Shown: positions 30,500-45,580, counted from the stretch's first letter. The stretch is DNA of 64,000 nucleotides from Strobilurus pachycystidiatus (GCA_019915135.1 JAHLMK010000001.1:5208001-5272000), one strand, 5' to 3'. Numbers and translations: made by a program. Notes: generated from the sequence alone by a model not told the origin.

Positions 30500-33400
30500 C
30501 TAACGCGGTAGTAACGCGCAGACTAACGGGATCGGCGGACAGGGAGTCTGACAAGAGAAATGATATTGATTATTGATTTACTCAAGATTGAATTAAAGAT
30601 TCAAAGTCGCGACGAGGACATACCAGATGCCTTCAGGAAACAAAGTGGTGCTTTCGAAGATTGCAGTTGCAGTTCAACGTGTAAGAAACACATGATCATG
30701 ACAATTCCGGTTTGGGCGATACCGGCAAGCGCCGGTAACCTCTCTTCCATCCAGCAAGTCTCCAGACCAACGTCGTACAGATTTCACCCCAAACGGCACC
30801 CATATATCGCTACTACTCCCCAGGCCGATAGAGTGCGAGGGCTGATGCACTTCGCATCCTTTGAAATCCCGTCAGCCCTGAGCCTCCAGCTTGCACCGAA
30901 GATGAACAGAAAAAAGAACGTTTATTGTCGGCTACGCCAAGGCCTGCCTTTCGATCCATCCCACCACTATGGCCCTCGTATCATTCAAATCGCCGTTGAC
31001 AGGACCTTGAAATCTACCGACCTTCGCCACTGGCCCTAGCATACCATCGCGATCATACAAAAGAAAGAAGCCGTATGGCTCTTTGACTTCTTCGTTGCTA
31101 CTCTCAGTGCCACTCCCGGAGGACACAAATGTCTCCCTCATGTATGTCGGTAAGTCTATCTCTCTGCCCTCTTTCATCTCAGTCTAAAAGTAGTCACGAT
31201 AGTGCACTCCAAGCCCTGTTCTTCAAGAACGACGCCATCCGATGGGTGACTGTCGCCCTGTCAAAGCTTCTGCTGAAGGATCGCAAGGCGAACAAGAGCC
31301 GGGTGTGCATGTACCGCTTATCGAATACATGATCGCCTACCTCCGAAGGGAACTCTGGGAGTCGAAACCTCATCCCCGTCAACGTGCGATTGCCCTCCGG
31401 AAGGGATTACTCCAAAGTCTCATGCAACTGATGCCTCTCACGAGGGATGTGGAGGATGGAATGACCACGGATGGGGTGAACTCTTTCCTCAATCAGACGA
31501 TCCGAGCGTTGGGGATCCAGACACTTTATCCTTGTGTGCCGCGCACTTGAGGGGCTGGACGCAAATAGCGTTGATGCTGAGAAGCAGAGGAAGCCGGGCT
31601 CGCGCCAAGTGTGGCGGACCTGGCAGAGGCTGAAGCAGACAGTGGAGACGAAACGCCGCAAAGTGGGTCGTGGATCCCACCGCAACGACTGGGGCGTCTG
31701 AGTTTCAAGTGGCGACGCAACGTTGTATGAATCCGAAGGTTTGCATGATGTTTTCGCAAGTGAGCTGCGTAATGCTGATAACATTGACAGTGTGAACGGC
31801 CTTATGGTGTCCGAGGTATGCCATTGCAGCACTGCTCGCGCTGCGAATGGCTGTTGGTGTACTCGAGGCCGTGTCAAAGGGCGGTCTGGAACCATCACCG
31901 CGTAATTTGCAACACAGTACGCGAGATCATCAAGCCACCCGAACCAAAGACGGAAACATAGACAACCTCACCTAGGCCTTCGGTAAACTATGACCCACAC
32001 GAAGATCTGTAATTTGCTTCCAATATCATCCTTTTGTTTGATTCTCAATTGCCGAGAACAATAAGCCAGCGCTGATCCTCAGGACTGAGGAACAACAACA
32101 TCGGCGATCTCTCTTGGGGGTCCGCTGATGACCTTGTCTTTACACCTATAAATAAGGGTACGATAGACGAATGGAGGCCGCCTCATTCCTTTCGGTCTCG
32201 GTGGCGTCGTTCGTGGGGATGCTTTGAGGCGGTGGTCACAGTGGGAAAGTGGCTTGCCTCACTGCGTCCACCACGGACCGTCTACATCTCGCCTCCAATC
32301 CACCCACTCTACTGTCGCTGGTACCATGGGTTGACGGTTTGAGGACCGCCGTTCTGTCCTGGAAGCCCCAGACAAGATGGAGCCTCAAGGTAAGAATTAT
32401 TGTCCCTGGCCAATGTCGTCGCTAAAGCAGTCAAACAGCGCTATCTTGAGGTCCCCTACCATAAAGAACCGCCATATTTTAGTCAGTGTCGCCGCCGACT
32501 GTAGGAGTATCGCCCGCTGACCGCCTTGCAGAAGAATGTCCTCCGTGAACTCGACGGCTAGTGCGCCACAAACTGCAGTCCGCTGTCCTTGCTTCTCATC
32601 GCTCTATCGTTAACTAAATCTCCCCCAGACACATCGCCATCTCCACAGATGGCGAATCCACCCGGTTTCCCTCCCCTTGATCCAGCATGTTATCCTCGTG
32701 AGCGTAAGCACCCTATTTTCAACCTGCAAGCCTCGACATCCGTCTGACCTTTGCGTAGCATCCCAAGGAATCCGACCTATGAATCGGGTTGCCTATTACG
32801 CCAATCAGGCGCCGATTCCCTGGCTGATTGGAGCAGACACAAAGCGCTCGGCGCATAGACAAAATGGAGTCCATGCATACAAATCCTGCAAGATTGATGT
32901 TGTCAATGTGAGTTCAGACATGGGTGTTGAGAAGAAGAAGGCGCTGATTGCTGCTATTCTACAGTTGCGCCGAGTCTAGTGTATGATAGAGAGACGGGAG
33001 AAAAGGTATAAAGAGAAACAAATGGCAAGGGACTACATCTTCCACCCTCACACCCAGTATGACCTATCATCGCCTCTTCGCTCCTGCCCCTTGTTGCTCG
33101 CCATAAGTGCACCCGGTTACAGTAGGTCAGTCTTAAAGCTTTGGTGGTGAATTGGGATGTACTTACGGTGCCCTGGGTCCACGCAGGACCCGTTCTCACA
33201 TGCATCGTTCTCCTTATGTTCGGCGCGGTTTGTGTCTATCCCATTCGGCCAAGGACTCTGCGGGTGATTGGTGTATCCGGCCACCCGATTCATAGGTAGG
33301 ATTCCTTGGAACGCTACGCAAAGGTCAGGCAGATGTCAAAGATTGAACGTCCGAGATGGAGTGCTTACGATCATGCAGACAACATGGTGGATAAATAGGA

Positions 33401-34217
33401 TTGAAACCGGAGGGATTTGCCGTCTGCGGACACGGCGATGTTTCGCTGTTCGTGGCGTAGCGTCGAATTCACGGAGGACATTCTTCTGCAAGGCGGTAAG
33501 CCAGCGATACTCCTACATTTGGCAGCGACACTCATTGGAATTTGGCTTTTGTTTGTGGTAGGTGACTCCAAAATAGCGCTATTCGAGTCTCGACTGCATC
33601 AACGACGACATTGACCGGAGGCTTTGTCTTGGTCTGGGGCTTCAAAGACGAAACGGTTTCAATTCGTCGGTCTGTGGCTCCAGTGATGGTGTGTGAAGTG
33701 GGTCACTTTGCGCCGAGATGTGGATGGCTGGAGGTGGACGGTTTGAACATAGGATAAGACATGTCACGATAGGGATCACCGCCTCTTTGGCTTTGAATTT
33801 GACGAGTCAGTCTGCTGATGAACCTGTTTTTCTACCTGTCCATGAAGCATGCAGCGGTAGGAATGGAGCCCGCCTCAATTTCTTGTAGTGTCGGTGGCGT
33901 CATTTGTGGGGAGGCTTCAAGGCCGTGGTCATGGTGGGTAAAGTGGCTCGGTTCAGGATGACTGCAGGTACGACGACAATCGGGGCGGTCTGGACGCGGT
34001 CCAAGTTTGGGCATTGGGTGTGTGACCTTTTCTGAGGATCCGAAAGCTGTTGACTCATTCCGACAGCGTTCGACAGCGATGACAAGACCGACATGCTCTT
34101 TCTTTTGGAGGACGGCACACCCTATCTGCTAGCAGTACTCGCCGCGAGTGTATATCGAATCGAGCAAATAGGCTGAAAACCTCAAGAGGAGATGCAGATG
34201 AAAGGAGACGCCCTAAA
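30500..34217. other. gene-poor stretch with diverged repeats
   Basis: No gene can be supported. Two diverged repeats are visible. A direct pair at about 32171-32262 and 33861-33952 (GGTGGCGTC, GTGGGGA, AAGTGGCT shared) and an inverted pair at about 32737-32835 and 33246-33340 (CCCGATTCATAGGT, GATTCCTTGG, GCTACGCAAAGGTCAG) are each roughly 80% similar. This looks like decayed nested mobile DNA. Confidence 0.5.
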
Positions 34218-35763
34218 CTTAAGTTTCGCCGGTGATCACCGGGATGAGCATGAGCCATCGCTCGTCTTATGTTCTGCTCTCACAAAATGACACATCTACG
34301 AGCCTGACGTGACCTCGAGCTACAACTTGAGTATGTAGACTTATCTTGTCGCTCAAGTGAAACTTAAGTTGTGAGATAGCGACTTACAGCTCGACTTCAG
34401 TCAATCAAATGAATTTAATGTAGGTGGAGAAGGGTACGGGGTACGATAAGGCGACGGTAGCACAGATGCAGTGGCATTGCCCTGCCTACTACAGTACAGA
34501 CTGTCTACACTGAGATATTGGGATCTAATCAGTAGGAATACCAAGATTCATGAACACGACGACGTACCACAGACACTCGTACATCGTCGGCTGAATACGG
34601 GAATGCCGGGCGCTGCCGGTATCGTCCACGGGGTCGTACCAGCCGTTGGCGTTTAGCGACGGCGCCGGGTCCGCGCAGTCCTTGTCGTGAGAGGTGGAAA
34701 TTTCTCAGAGTGCTACGTTGCCTTGGTCCGTGTCTGCGGCGTGCGTGCTCAGTTGTGTGCTCCCGTCCTATGTGCCGGATGAGTGCAATACGTGAGCACC
34801 TTGGCTGGTGTTGTGTTTCTGTGTTCGGCTTCCAGGGGGGTCAGGCTGTCCAGTGACTCCAGTCCACGGGTAAATTCACGAGGGGAAAGAACAAAAGGCG
34901 GACTTTGAAAATCGGCCAAACACGGTCTCGTGCCTCTCGTGCCTGATGCACTTTGCACATCAGTGCGGCATGGGCAAGTTGCCGTGGTTGAGAGCTGACT
35001 AACCATTTGTTCTTTTCCATCAACCACCACCACGGCGACGACGACGACTACAGCTTGACACCGTGCCCCACGGGACTACAGCTCATCACCGACGACGCCA
35101 TTACCGACGACCTTCCTGGTACTGTCACCGGCGCCGGCGTCACCAGCCCAAGTCTGGTCTGTGTCGGGAACACGACGAAGGATGGCTAGCGCGACGCTGG
35201 GATAGCTTGGCTTTGTGTGTGTGTGTGTGTGTGATTTTTGCAGTTCTTTACATGCTACCATTGCCGACGACAGCTACACCGTGCGCAAAATCAACGTCTC
35301 CCCTCCTCCCCAAATTCTACCAATTTGGACCAGGGCTATGGTGCTTGGTCTGGGCCATATCCATGGAGGTTTCCCGGACCACCTAGTGGCACGAAGTGAG
35401 TCCGAGTGCCGTACTTGAGTTCAGCTTGAATGCCGAACTCGAGACTCGCTCGGTTCTCAACCAGGTGCAACTTGAGTTTAGCTCGAGTCTTAGCTTGAGT
35501 CGTACATTTAGGTTGAGTACGACACTTGAGCTTAAGCTCAATGCCAGTGAGAGTTTCGGCTTGAGTTGCCGACTTGGGTTTCGCGGAATCTCGACTCGAC
35601 TCTCACTGTTCAGCCTCGCACAAATTTGGCTTGGGTTTATCATAAGTAGGATAGTATCATTCACAATATATGAATCCTTTCATTGACCAAAACACGAGCA
35701 CGATTGAAACATAAGATGAGCAATGGCTCATGCTCATCCCGGTGATCACCGGAGTATCTTAAG
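34218..35763. mobile_element. 1.5-kb inverted-repeat element, no coding capacity
   Basis: The ends are inverted over about 55 bp, starting CTTAAG and containing the palindrome CCGGTGATCACCGG followed by GATGAGCATGAGCCAT. Arms lie at 34218-34272 and 35709-35763 and differ at several positions. Subterminal sequence is full of CTTGAGTTTAGCTCGAG-like words (about 34310-34400 and 35395-35600). I could not find a convincing target duplication. It is probably a non-autonomous DNA transposon of unassigned superfamily. Confidence 0.6.
35215..35233 (+). repeat. GT microsatellite
   Basis: Nine to ten GT units lie inside the inverted-repeat element. Confidence 0.85.
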
Positions 35764-38700
35764 CCTAGAGTGTCATCTTTTTGGATGCAGCTGGCCGTCA
35801 ATGTCAATTCCGGTCTCCTGTTAGACTTGAGCGTTCTCGAAGATGCCGTCAGTAGGTCGAGACAACTCTCACCTGTCCAGTGGCCTTGCAGCTCGCGGTC
35901 AAGAAGCACAGTCAACGGACATGAGGCGCGAGAGGGTTGGTCACAAAACGTGGTAGATAGCCATCTGCCTATGAGCTGTACCAGATTTACCTGCTGTGGA
36001 TATAACATTGCTCTGGGCACCCTCTTCCTGATGACGGTCCATACATTGAGCAGAGGGTGAGGAGAAAATGATTCCGCCACACTTTGTTACAGTATGCGCC
36101 ACAGAGCCGTTCGGATGATAGAGAATGGTTAGATTAGATATACAGTGGCTGTAATAAACCAGAAATGATGACTCGATTCGGTGAATGGGCCCTGATTGGC
36201 GATTCGGAGGTGTACAGATATGGTCGTCCCGGAGGAGGGCGAAACGATCAAGTGACCGGATTAAGCGCAGTGCGTCATGGACACGAACAAACTTCGCGTC
36301 GCGTAGCTGCTCTGAGTACCTGCGTTGACTCCTTCCATTCGAGAGGCTATATACATTTAATGATTACTGTCGACGTTTGAAGCCATTTCTACGCGTCCTT
36401 TCTCGCGATTTCGGTTAAAAACCGAAGAAGTGAAGCACAAATATATATACCATACGGTTTGAAGGCGAAATGAATACGCCCAAGCCTTGAAGGCTTCCTC
36501 ATTGTTATGCACTTAACAGCCCCCATAATCAGCCGGTCCTTGCCGGTCGAATTCTATCATATAACACAAAAAAAAATTCGACAAGGCCATCTTCTCACTC
36601 CATTTTTTCGGTCACATGTTTTCAGCGCGCCCTAAGTCTCAAGAAGACACGACAAACAGCAGGAACAGAAAGCTGACGATTTCGAAGCTGCACAAGAGGC
36701 CGGAATTCACAAAAGAGAACATTTTGAATGGACTAAAACGCGAAGGTATATTTCCAAAAAAAAATAAACATGCATCCCACTAGATGGAACGTCTACGACA
36801 TGATTTTTCCGTGATTTTTGGGGGTCCTGGAGCCTGCGCGTTTGACGATCGAGACGGCGACGGCTCCTAAGTTCGGAGGGATGACCAAAGACTACGTGAC
36901 CTGTGCCAGTCGTCCTTCTCATATCGTCGGCCACTACCTCATCGCAGCGCAGCGCCCATCCGTCCACCCAAACGGCAAAAGCCTCGCAAATCGGAGTTTC
37001 CAGAGCACTCGTCGCAGTTTGAGAGAAGACCGGGCCAAAGGTGAGGATTACTGCTTCCTGGTGATGTATTCGCCCGTCGCTCATACCGTCGATAGAGCAG
37101 TTTCGCCGCATAATCCAGCCTGAAAACCATCCAAATCCTAATCAATAGACCGAAAGTGAGTCGCGGCTTCAAGGAGGAGGAGCGCCACCTTCTGACTTGC
37201 TGCCGCGAAGATGTCTAGTCTGTACGGCAGTTCGACCAGCCAAGGAGCTCCCTGTGCGTCGTCCACCAAGCCCTACCATCACACCCAACTCAAACAATCT
37301 TCCAGTGCCATACCATCCATGCCAAGAAGCCCCACTGATGGGCAATAGCATCCCCTACGCACTACCCGGTAACCCTCGATGTGGTGTCATCCTCGCGAGT
37401 GTTGACCGCGAATGTAGGCGCGTATGCCATCGCTGGGAACGATATGGGTCGGTTGGCGGCCAATCATCAACAGTACCGGCAAAGCCCAGCCCATGTACCG
37501 ATGTGGCCACTAGGAGGTGCGAGTAGCCCGCATAGCGGAGGGCCCGGCGAGGCTGGATTAGCTCTTTCTACGCGTACGCCCTCTATCACTTCATCAGACT
37601 AGAGTTCTGACAATCTCGCAGAGGGCTACGCACCTTACGCTGCGTCCGGAGTGGGGGTGACGGGAGGAAAGAATTGACGATGATGTACATCCCATCGTCT
37701 TATAACTCCCATGGCTGGCACCACATGTAACATATAGTCTCCAAGCAACGATCTGGCATCACCATTATACCACAACGAGCGACGTCCGAAAGGCAACTCA
37801 CCCAGACAACATCAATCTTCCCGTGCCTCAATGAAGCTGACGCTTTGCCGTTGCCACGTCCGGATTACTCGTCGTCCTGCGGGTCGCCAACAACTACCAA
37901 GGGAGTATAGGACTCGGAAAAGTTCCAGGGACCCTCAATAATCGAAACCCTACAATCCGATTTCCCGCGAGCCACGACTAGACATGGCCTTATTCCAATT
38001 ACTTGAACCTAACGAACGTCATCAAGCAAATATCAGATAATGGCAGATAAGCTTACCTGGCGGCCAGGGAGTGAACGCGAATGAAACTTCAACCTCAACA
38101 GGTTCTGGCTTCGATACTTATGCAAACTGCACAGCTGACAGCTCCTGTTGAGCTGTAAACAGCAACACCAGTGATATAACAAATAGCTGAGAGCTGGTAA
38201 GCCGGAAAGAGGCTGGCTTGATCATCCAGTTGCTGACCAGCGACATGGAGCGGCGGCGCGGGGCGGGAATCTTTCTGGGCCTCAAAGAGATATGACCAGT
38301 CACGATGTCCGCACACGACTGATTCTCGAGAGAAGGGGTGGTCTCCTTTGCGGGTTTGCCACTCTTGCTTTGAGATATGTGTGGATGGTTCGGGAGCAAG
38401 AATTTGATCGACCGTGAGCCATAAGAGACACGATATGACTGGCGGTCAAAATCGCTGTATGTTGTCCACAAGCACGAGTCTCCAGGGATCCGTCGCCGTC
38501 CTCATCGTGCTGAAGAGAGAATTCAAAATGGTTCGTAACAGGAGAACAAAGGAAACAACACACCAGTCCCGTCAAAAATCAGGAAAAGTTGCAGTAAGAT
38601 GCGGATGTGGTAGGCAAAAACCGAGCCTTCTAAGGTCACCCAGCGGCTGCGTATGGGGTGTCCGGCGACAGCATTCTTGTTCCAAGAGAGGACCATCCAA

Positions 38701-40966
38701 ACCAAACATATCCAAGTCACAGGTCACATCCACGTGAACGGGCTGTCCGGCGCCATCATTCGCATCAATAACACACCCTTTTCATTCTGCTCCATTCCTC
38801 GACGACCCCAGTGGCGGCCAGCCCACGGAGAGCCTGGATTATGAATACTAGACTTGATGAACCGCGGTGGTTGGCAGTGAATGAGGATAACGCACCTGTA
38901 GTGGTGACCATCCAAGACGAAAGGGATTTCGCCACCGACTTCGGACAGGAGGAAGGTGCTCGAGTCTCCAGTATCCAAAGGTTGGGACTTGGTGGCGATT
39001 ATCGCGTTTGTTTTCATCTGCGCTCGAGCTTCGTCTTCACCCTATCTGACTGTTAGAATTCTGCAATACAAATTCCAAACAGCAGACCAAGACTCACCGA
39101 ATGCCATACAGATCCCAGCCTGCCCTATCATCATCCAAATCCGTATGACCCAAATTCTCGAACAGCAATCCAACGGGACTCGAATGTCTGCCTCTCCATC
39201 TCATAACAGTATTATGCCGCACAGTTCTCTCCGTGCCTCTGGACCGTCTCTGGCGTCGATAGCTCTGGCATCGCCTCGTGAATCCTCTTCCGGGAGCGCC
39301 TTCGACAGCTCGAGGGAACATCTTCTCGCCTCCGGCGCCACCGAACTGTGGCGCATATATCTTGGGCACGTGGTTCCGGGGTCGTGCTCCAAGCCGATGA
39401 GAGACTACATATTGGGCGGAAATTGGAGGATTGCTGAGCATACGTCGGAAAGTTTGAGAATTGACCGGAATATGGGGAGTTCATCAACGGCGAACTGGAC
39501 CTATTCGACGGGGAAGGGGATAGCGAAGCACGGTGTGAGTTATCCTTCTGTAAAGACGACAGGCTGATTGAGTGTCCTAGGATATGGCTGGGTGCCTGCG
39601 TCCCATGATAATGATCATAAGCAACCCAACCGTCTGAGTGATTGCAGCGCTTTGTCAACGATGGTGAAAAAAAGAGGCGGCAGATTTTACGCACCTCGGG
39701 GACTTCGGGTAAAATCAAGAAAACCAGCATGTACACCATCTTCATGACTCTGGCTCATCAACAGCGCTGGGGGGACTCTTGGATGCCATGTGGGCGACGC
39801 TTGAGCATATGGGCCATCGATGATAGGCTATGGTCCCCAACGCTCGTCGCGACATGGCAGGGCCAAAAGGTTTCAGAGGGAGTCGAAGGACGTCCGACGA
39901 CTGGCGCTGGCGTTGAGGACAGGGCAGCCGATAGCCGTGGACTGCCCGACAGCAAATGCGGCCCATTCGTTGGCCTGCTACTGCTCCAGACAATCATGAG
40001 ATGTCCTGCAGTCAATTTGAGCGGCATATACGGTCGTTCGTGGGCGATTGGACGCCGTGCTGTCCAGGTGTTGGCTGTATCTATGCGCAGAAAAGGGAAG
40101 GGTGGAATGCGCCGTTTTGGGTTGTCCTGTTTGGATGCGGAATGAATGGCTCGGAGACGACGACGTATAAACGGAGCATCGGTATGCTGTTGGTATGAGG
40201 CTGGAGAATTGGCCTGGGTGGTATGTGGGTCGCAAAACGTCGACGCGTCCCCCGAAACTCCCATACTAGATTTCCTCGGTCCAGATCGCAGCGCAAATGA
40301 GCTGCATGTCTTCCACGCACCCACGGTCTGTCAGGGCTACTGTACCTTTTCATCACTCAGCACGGATCATTCGGCAAGAGGCAATCGGAGGTAATGGCCT
40401 TGGTCCAACTGGCGAGCTCACCACAGCCCTCAAGCTGCTGCTCCTGTTTATATGACATTTTATGCTTTGAGCCTACATCATGGGAGGGAACATCAAGGTG
40501 GACAGACGAGGATTTCTTTGTCTCGAGAGTCAGCCTTCGGGGAAACCCGAAAAGTCCGATCAGGGAAAATGCTCGAGCTGTCCGGGGTCCTGGTGTAGCG
40601 CTTGATTGGCACACTGCAGAACGCAGTGCGTTGACGTATCGAGCCTGTTTCGAGCTGTGCTCCGCAAAGTCAATTCAATCGTTGCGTGATGGTCGAGGTT
40701 ATGCATCAAACCGATGTCAATCCGGATCCGCGATCGTTGCGTCACAGTTCAACAACAACGTTAGTTCATTCATTCTCATTACAAATCTCCACTTCAGAAG
40801 ATAGCGTGGTAATTACGAGTTCATACGCGGTCCATCATGAGATATGTATAACAATTCGGACTAAAAAGTCCAAAGCAGAGTGCAACCTATTCACAATCGC
40901 TTTCATCGTGCTCTTCTTCTCCGTCATGTCAGCATCGAGCTTCTCCTCTCAATTCCTCTTCTTATA
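35764..40966. other. long stretch with no supportable gene
   Basis: Several open frames of 90-200 codons occur on both strands (for example around 36700-37600, 38100-38900 and 39100-40300). I could not splice any of them into a coherent protein, and none shows a motif I recognise. A short hairpin (CCTTG...TCGAATT / AATTCGA CAAGG) lies near 36533-36587. Confidence 0.4.
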
Positions 40967-41220
40967 AGGTAGGCGTCAGACGCAAACGGGGTCATCACGT
41001 GAAGGGGTCCAAAAACTTGTCCAAGGCTATCACAGCTTTGCACAGGGCCTTGAAAAATAAAACCTCTTCGTCAAGCCCTCCGGAATAGTGTTTAAAATTT
41101 TTTGACGACGAGACTTGTAGGGCTAACGGGGCATGTAAAATTTCTGATACAGTTTCTTCGTATTTTTTCCTTTGCAGGGAAGGAGCACGTGATGACCCCA
41201 TTTGCGTCTGACGCCTACCT
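40967..41220. mobile_element. 254-bp MITE with TA target duplication
   Basis: 35-bp inverted ends start AGGTAGGCGTCAGACGCAAA and run to CACGTG with one mismatch. They are flanked by TA on both sides (40965-40966, 41221-41222). There is no coding capacity. The size and TA duplication fit a Tc1/mariner-type MITE. Confidence 0.85.
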
Positions 41221-43517
41221 TACTCCCTCGTCACAGTGGCCAGATCTGCGCACACACAGCTCTCAGCTCCTGTTCCAATCCACTACTAATGGAATAAGCT
41301 GTGTGCGGCTGATGGTAGCCCGTCTGAGTATTGCGACCAGAGTCGTAGCTAGAACGCATCTACTTGAATGGGAATAGCTATGCAGCATGTATTCATGCAC
41401 CCCGTCCGCTGGCACACAATGACGCTTTGCCATAGGACTCCGCTAATGGGCCGTGTTCAGTTTTGACGGCGAAGCCCAAGAACCAATGTTATTTAGTGCC
41501 TGATCCCAGGGATCGTTAACGTTGCCCTACAAATCGTGAGGTCTCTAAACATAGACACATACCACGCATACCTCCCAAGAAACTTATCGAGCGACCGAAA
41601 CGCATTGACCCTCATCCTGCAGAATTCGAGGAGGGGTGAGCAAGCCTGCCAGTGGAATGGGCCACAGCGATTGTCAATAATCTTCGCCCGTCCTGTGAGT
41701 ACAAGCCCAGCCATTGTAATCACGAAACAAGAGAAGGGACAATGATATCAGAGCATAGCGTTCAACAGATGGATCCACACTAGCAGGCAGACGTCGATAC
41801 AGGTGACCTCGTTAATGGTAGTATCAAATCGTGGTGAAAGTATTTCCAGACTGGACGCCGTGCTAGCCCTTTTCAAATAGTCTAGCATGAAGTCGAATTT
41901 AGCCGCGAGATATACAGCAATTCGAATTGGAGGTGGTTGTCACAGTGACAAGACCGCCAATTTTGCCGCTGAATGTGCTCTCACTTGTAGTCGTACAAGG
42001 TTAGTTTGTGTCATCACAGGCAGGAACGAGGAGGGTCGATTCCTGGATGTTAGGCGTTGACGCGTTGACGGTTGAGCAGAAGAAATTACCGGCGTTTGCC
42101 GACGTATCTCTCTTCCCCCCAACATTGTCGAGTTTGACTCTGGCGCGTTACCTTTCACGGCCCGTTTGGGACCCAAAGAACTGTACAGTTACTTCCACAT
42201 ATGGATCATGCCTTGTGTCTTTGTGATATGCGTCTGAAATCTCGACCCGCTCGGAAACTGGACGACAAAGAGCACCTAGGCTGCTTTCAGAGCCAATCCA
42301 CGGGCATATCTGGGTCCAGGAGGAGGTCGCATTTCGTCGAGGGAAAGACTTCGCAACTCACTGGGAGTGGTGTTCTTCGCGATATACAAGAGACCAACGC
42401 GTATGGACCTATTAGAGAAAGTTACTCCCACCACCCATAGGCGTCTCCGAGTCCCTCTGGATATCTGTAAGCCATCACTTTTCTTCTCCTCACATCTCAG
42501 TTAATCCCTTAAGTAGTACTTACCCGTCGAGGCACAGTGTTTCTAGTACAGTCGGGAAGTCCGACTTTCTCTGTTCCCGGCGAACTCCTCGAGGAGTACC
42601 TCCAAACCCTCACTTCCCAACCTCGATGCTTCATGCTTCATAGGCTGCTACAACGCGTCTGGATAATGCGCATATCCTACATCCAACACTCTCTTTCATT
42701 GAAACGGAGCTGTCGCATACCGGTCTCTGCACGTCAAGCGTTATCATGCCTTTGTTGGATACACCGCGGTGGAGTTTCTGGCTCTAGCAGACGCTATCCC
42801 TATCCAACTATGATTGGTGATGATCCCAGTACAGCACCCTCAAAACTTCATCGTCTTTGACCCCATTCAGAGCGTTCGGCTTTGGTCCACCTCAGCGACC
42901 GTCTACCTGAAGTCTGCACCCTGCATCCTCCAGCCTGTTCTGTCGGCTCTTGCGCTTTCAGGCATCGTTTTCACCTGGACGATCCTATTCCTGTACCTAT
43001 GATACTGAACTCGATGCTCTGTCCATCAAACGATGCCATCCATTGAATCTGCGGCCATTCCACAGGTTTTCACCTCCCTGCGGTTTTGCTCAAGGATACA
43101 GAAGGGGTCGAGGGTACATGGGCGTCAGTACTCGAGCTCATTGACGGTCGCCTACATCCACTGGATTCCGAACTACAAGACTGCGAATGGATGGCGGTGT
43201 GTTTGAGGGCACCATCGCAACCATCATCTCGCCGCCGAAACCAGAGTCGGACACACAGGTCTCTCAACCTTCGGGCAATGCGACTATCTGTAACTCGTCC
43301 CCAATGGATTTTTTGCTGGTTACTCGCCATGCTTAGCGCTGATCCTCCGTGTCTACGGCCCGCTAGACTCTGCCAAGCCACAAGGCCCCCAACCTTCTCC
43401 TCCATGTGATCTAACTCAATCTGAGTTGAGCTCACATTCCACAGACGGTCCGGGCTCTCGTGATGTCTTCACCTCGCGCGGTATAAGGAGGAACACCAAC
43501 AAACCGGAGAATTATCA
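41221..43517. other. no supportable gene; possible fragments
   Basis: A plus-strand open stretch at 43086-43409 (with GVEGTWASVLELIDGRLHPL and a hydrophobic WIFCWLLAML) has some gene-like character, but I could not connect it to other exons. A small hairpin (GCACACACAGCT/AGCTGTGTGC) lies near 41248-41309. Confidence 0.3.
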
Positions 43518-44498
43518 ATGGCGACTAGCATGTTCTGGGTAGCAACCCTTGTACTTTCGTTGCTCTCCGCTGTGCAAGCAATCGCGATCGCACCAGCGGC
43601 GTTCGTCCTCATCGGAGATAGCACGACAGCCCTTCTGTGAGTCTCAAGCATCAATCATTGATTTGGCTCAATGGCTTGTTCCGAAGCGGCGGGTGGGGCG
43701 ACGGATTCTGCGGGAACGCGTCCATCGGGACGCCATCCTCCCTCGCACCTCACACGTTCTGCTTGAACGCAGGACGGAGTGGCGCCACGACCGGGACATA
43801 CGTCGCAGACGGCTATTGGGCTTCTTCATGTAAGGAAACCTTGCTTCGCTGTCCCTTAGACTTCTAACGCCCTCCCGGGCCCAGTGGACACGATCACAGC
43901 CCAAGTCGCCAAGGGTAAACGCACCTACGTGACGCTGCAGTTCGGGCACAACGATCAGAAAATCGCGCCGCCAGAGTCCATGGGCGCCAACCTTACGGCC
44001 ATGGTGCAGGAGCTGCGTGCCGTGGGTGCGGAACCGGTGCTCGTCACCAGCCTGACGCGTAGGATCTTCCTCAGCGACGGCACAATCAATGACCTGCTGA
44101 AGGACTGGGCGGACGAGACCATCCTGATATCGCAGCAACAAGGAACGCACCTGTTGGATCTGCACGCCGCGTCCATTGCGTACGTCGAAGCTATTGGCGC
44201 AGACGCGTCTCATCGTCTCAACCTTTCTCCTTCGGACAATACCCGTGCGTCGTTTTGTTTGGCCCGGTCCGTGTCCGTGTCCGTAGTGATGTTGATGCCC
44301 CACAGATTTGAATGACAACGGCGCGATAGTGTTCGGCAGGTGAGTTACTCCGCGTGTGTTGGTGGCCAAACTCCCTCAATGCGAGATGCTAGGATGGTCG
44401 CAGACCTCATGGTTCAGAGCTACCCTTCAGGATCCCTCCCAATAGTGCCCAACGCAGGGCTGAGCTACAACATAACGCATGGTATTCCGTCATTTTGA
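43518..44498 (+). CDS. secreted SGNH/GDSL esterase, CE12-like, 5 exons, 253 aa
   Basis: Exons are 43518-43636, 43687-43829, 43885-44244, 44306-44339 and 44393-44498, with introns of 50, 55, 61 and 53 nt. A signal peptide (MATSMFWVATLVLSLLSAVQA) leads directly into the block I motif VLIGDSTTA. Block II is AGRSGATTG, block III is FGHND, and the last block is THLNDNGA, which supplies the His. This set is typical of fungal rhamnogalacturonan acetylesterases (CE12) in the SGNH superfamily. Likely role: deacetylation of pectic or related plant polysaccharide outside the cell. Substrate preference cannot be read from sequence. Confidence 0.88.
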
Positions 44499-44805
44499 CG
44501 ACGAGTAAAAGAGTGCATGCTGCACCGATGGCACAAGTAGGACCTTTAATGAGCTATATATGATGGATCATCAGTACTGTTCCTAGACACTAGCCCACAA
44601 GGACCTGCGCTCAAGCAAGCAACGAAGCATGCAACAACTGTCTATGTATTCCCATGTAACTCATTAGATTACCATCACCTTGGTGATCACTGACGTAGAA
44701 AAGAAAGAGATATAAAAAATGCATGCTTTATTTAAAGAGAGAGATACGAGCACTGAGGTCATGAAGGAGAAAGTAAATCGTAAACGGCGTGTATAAAAAA
44801 GAGGC

Positions 44806-45580
<775 letters not shown>

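Noticed and set aside
43668..44369. 233-codon minus-strand open frame over the esterase gene
   Set aside because: It is a shadow of the plus-strand SGNH/GDSL gene, whose motifs and splice sites are clear.
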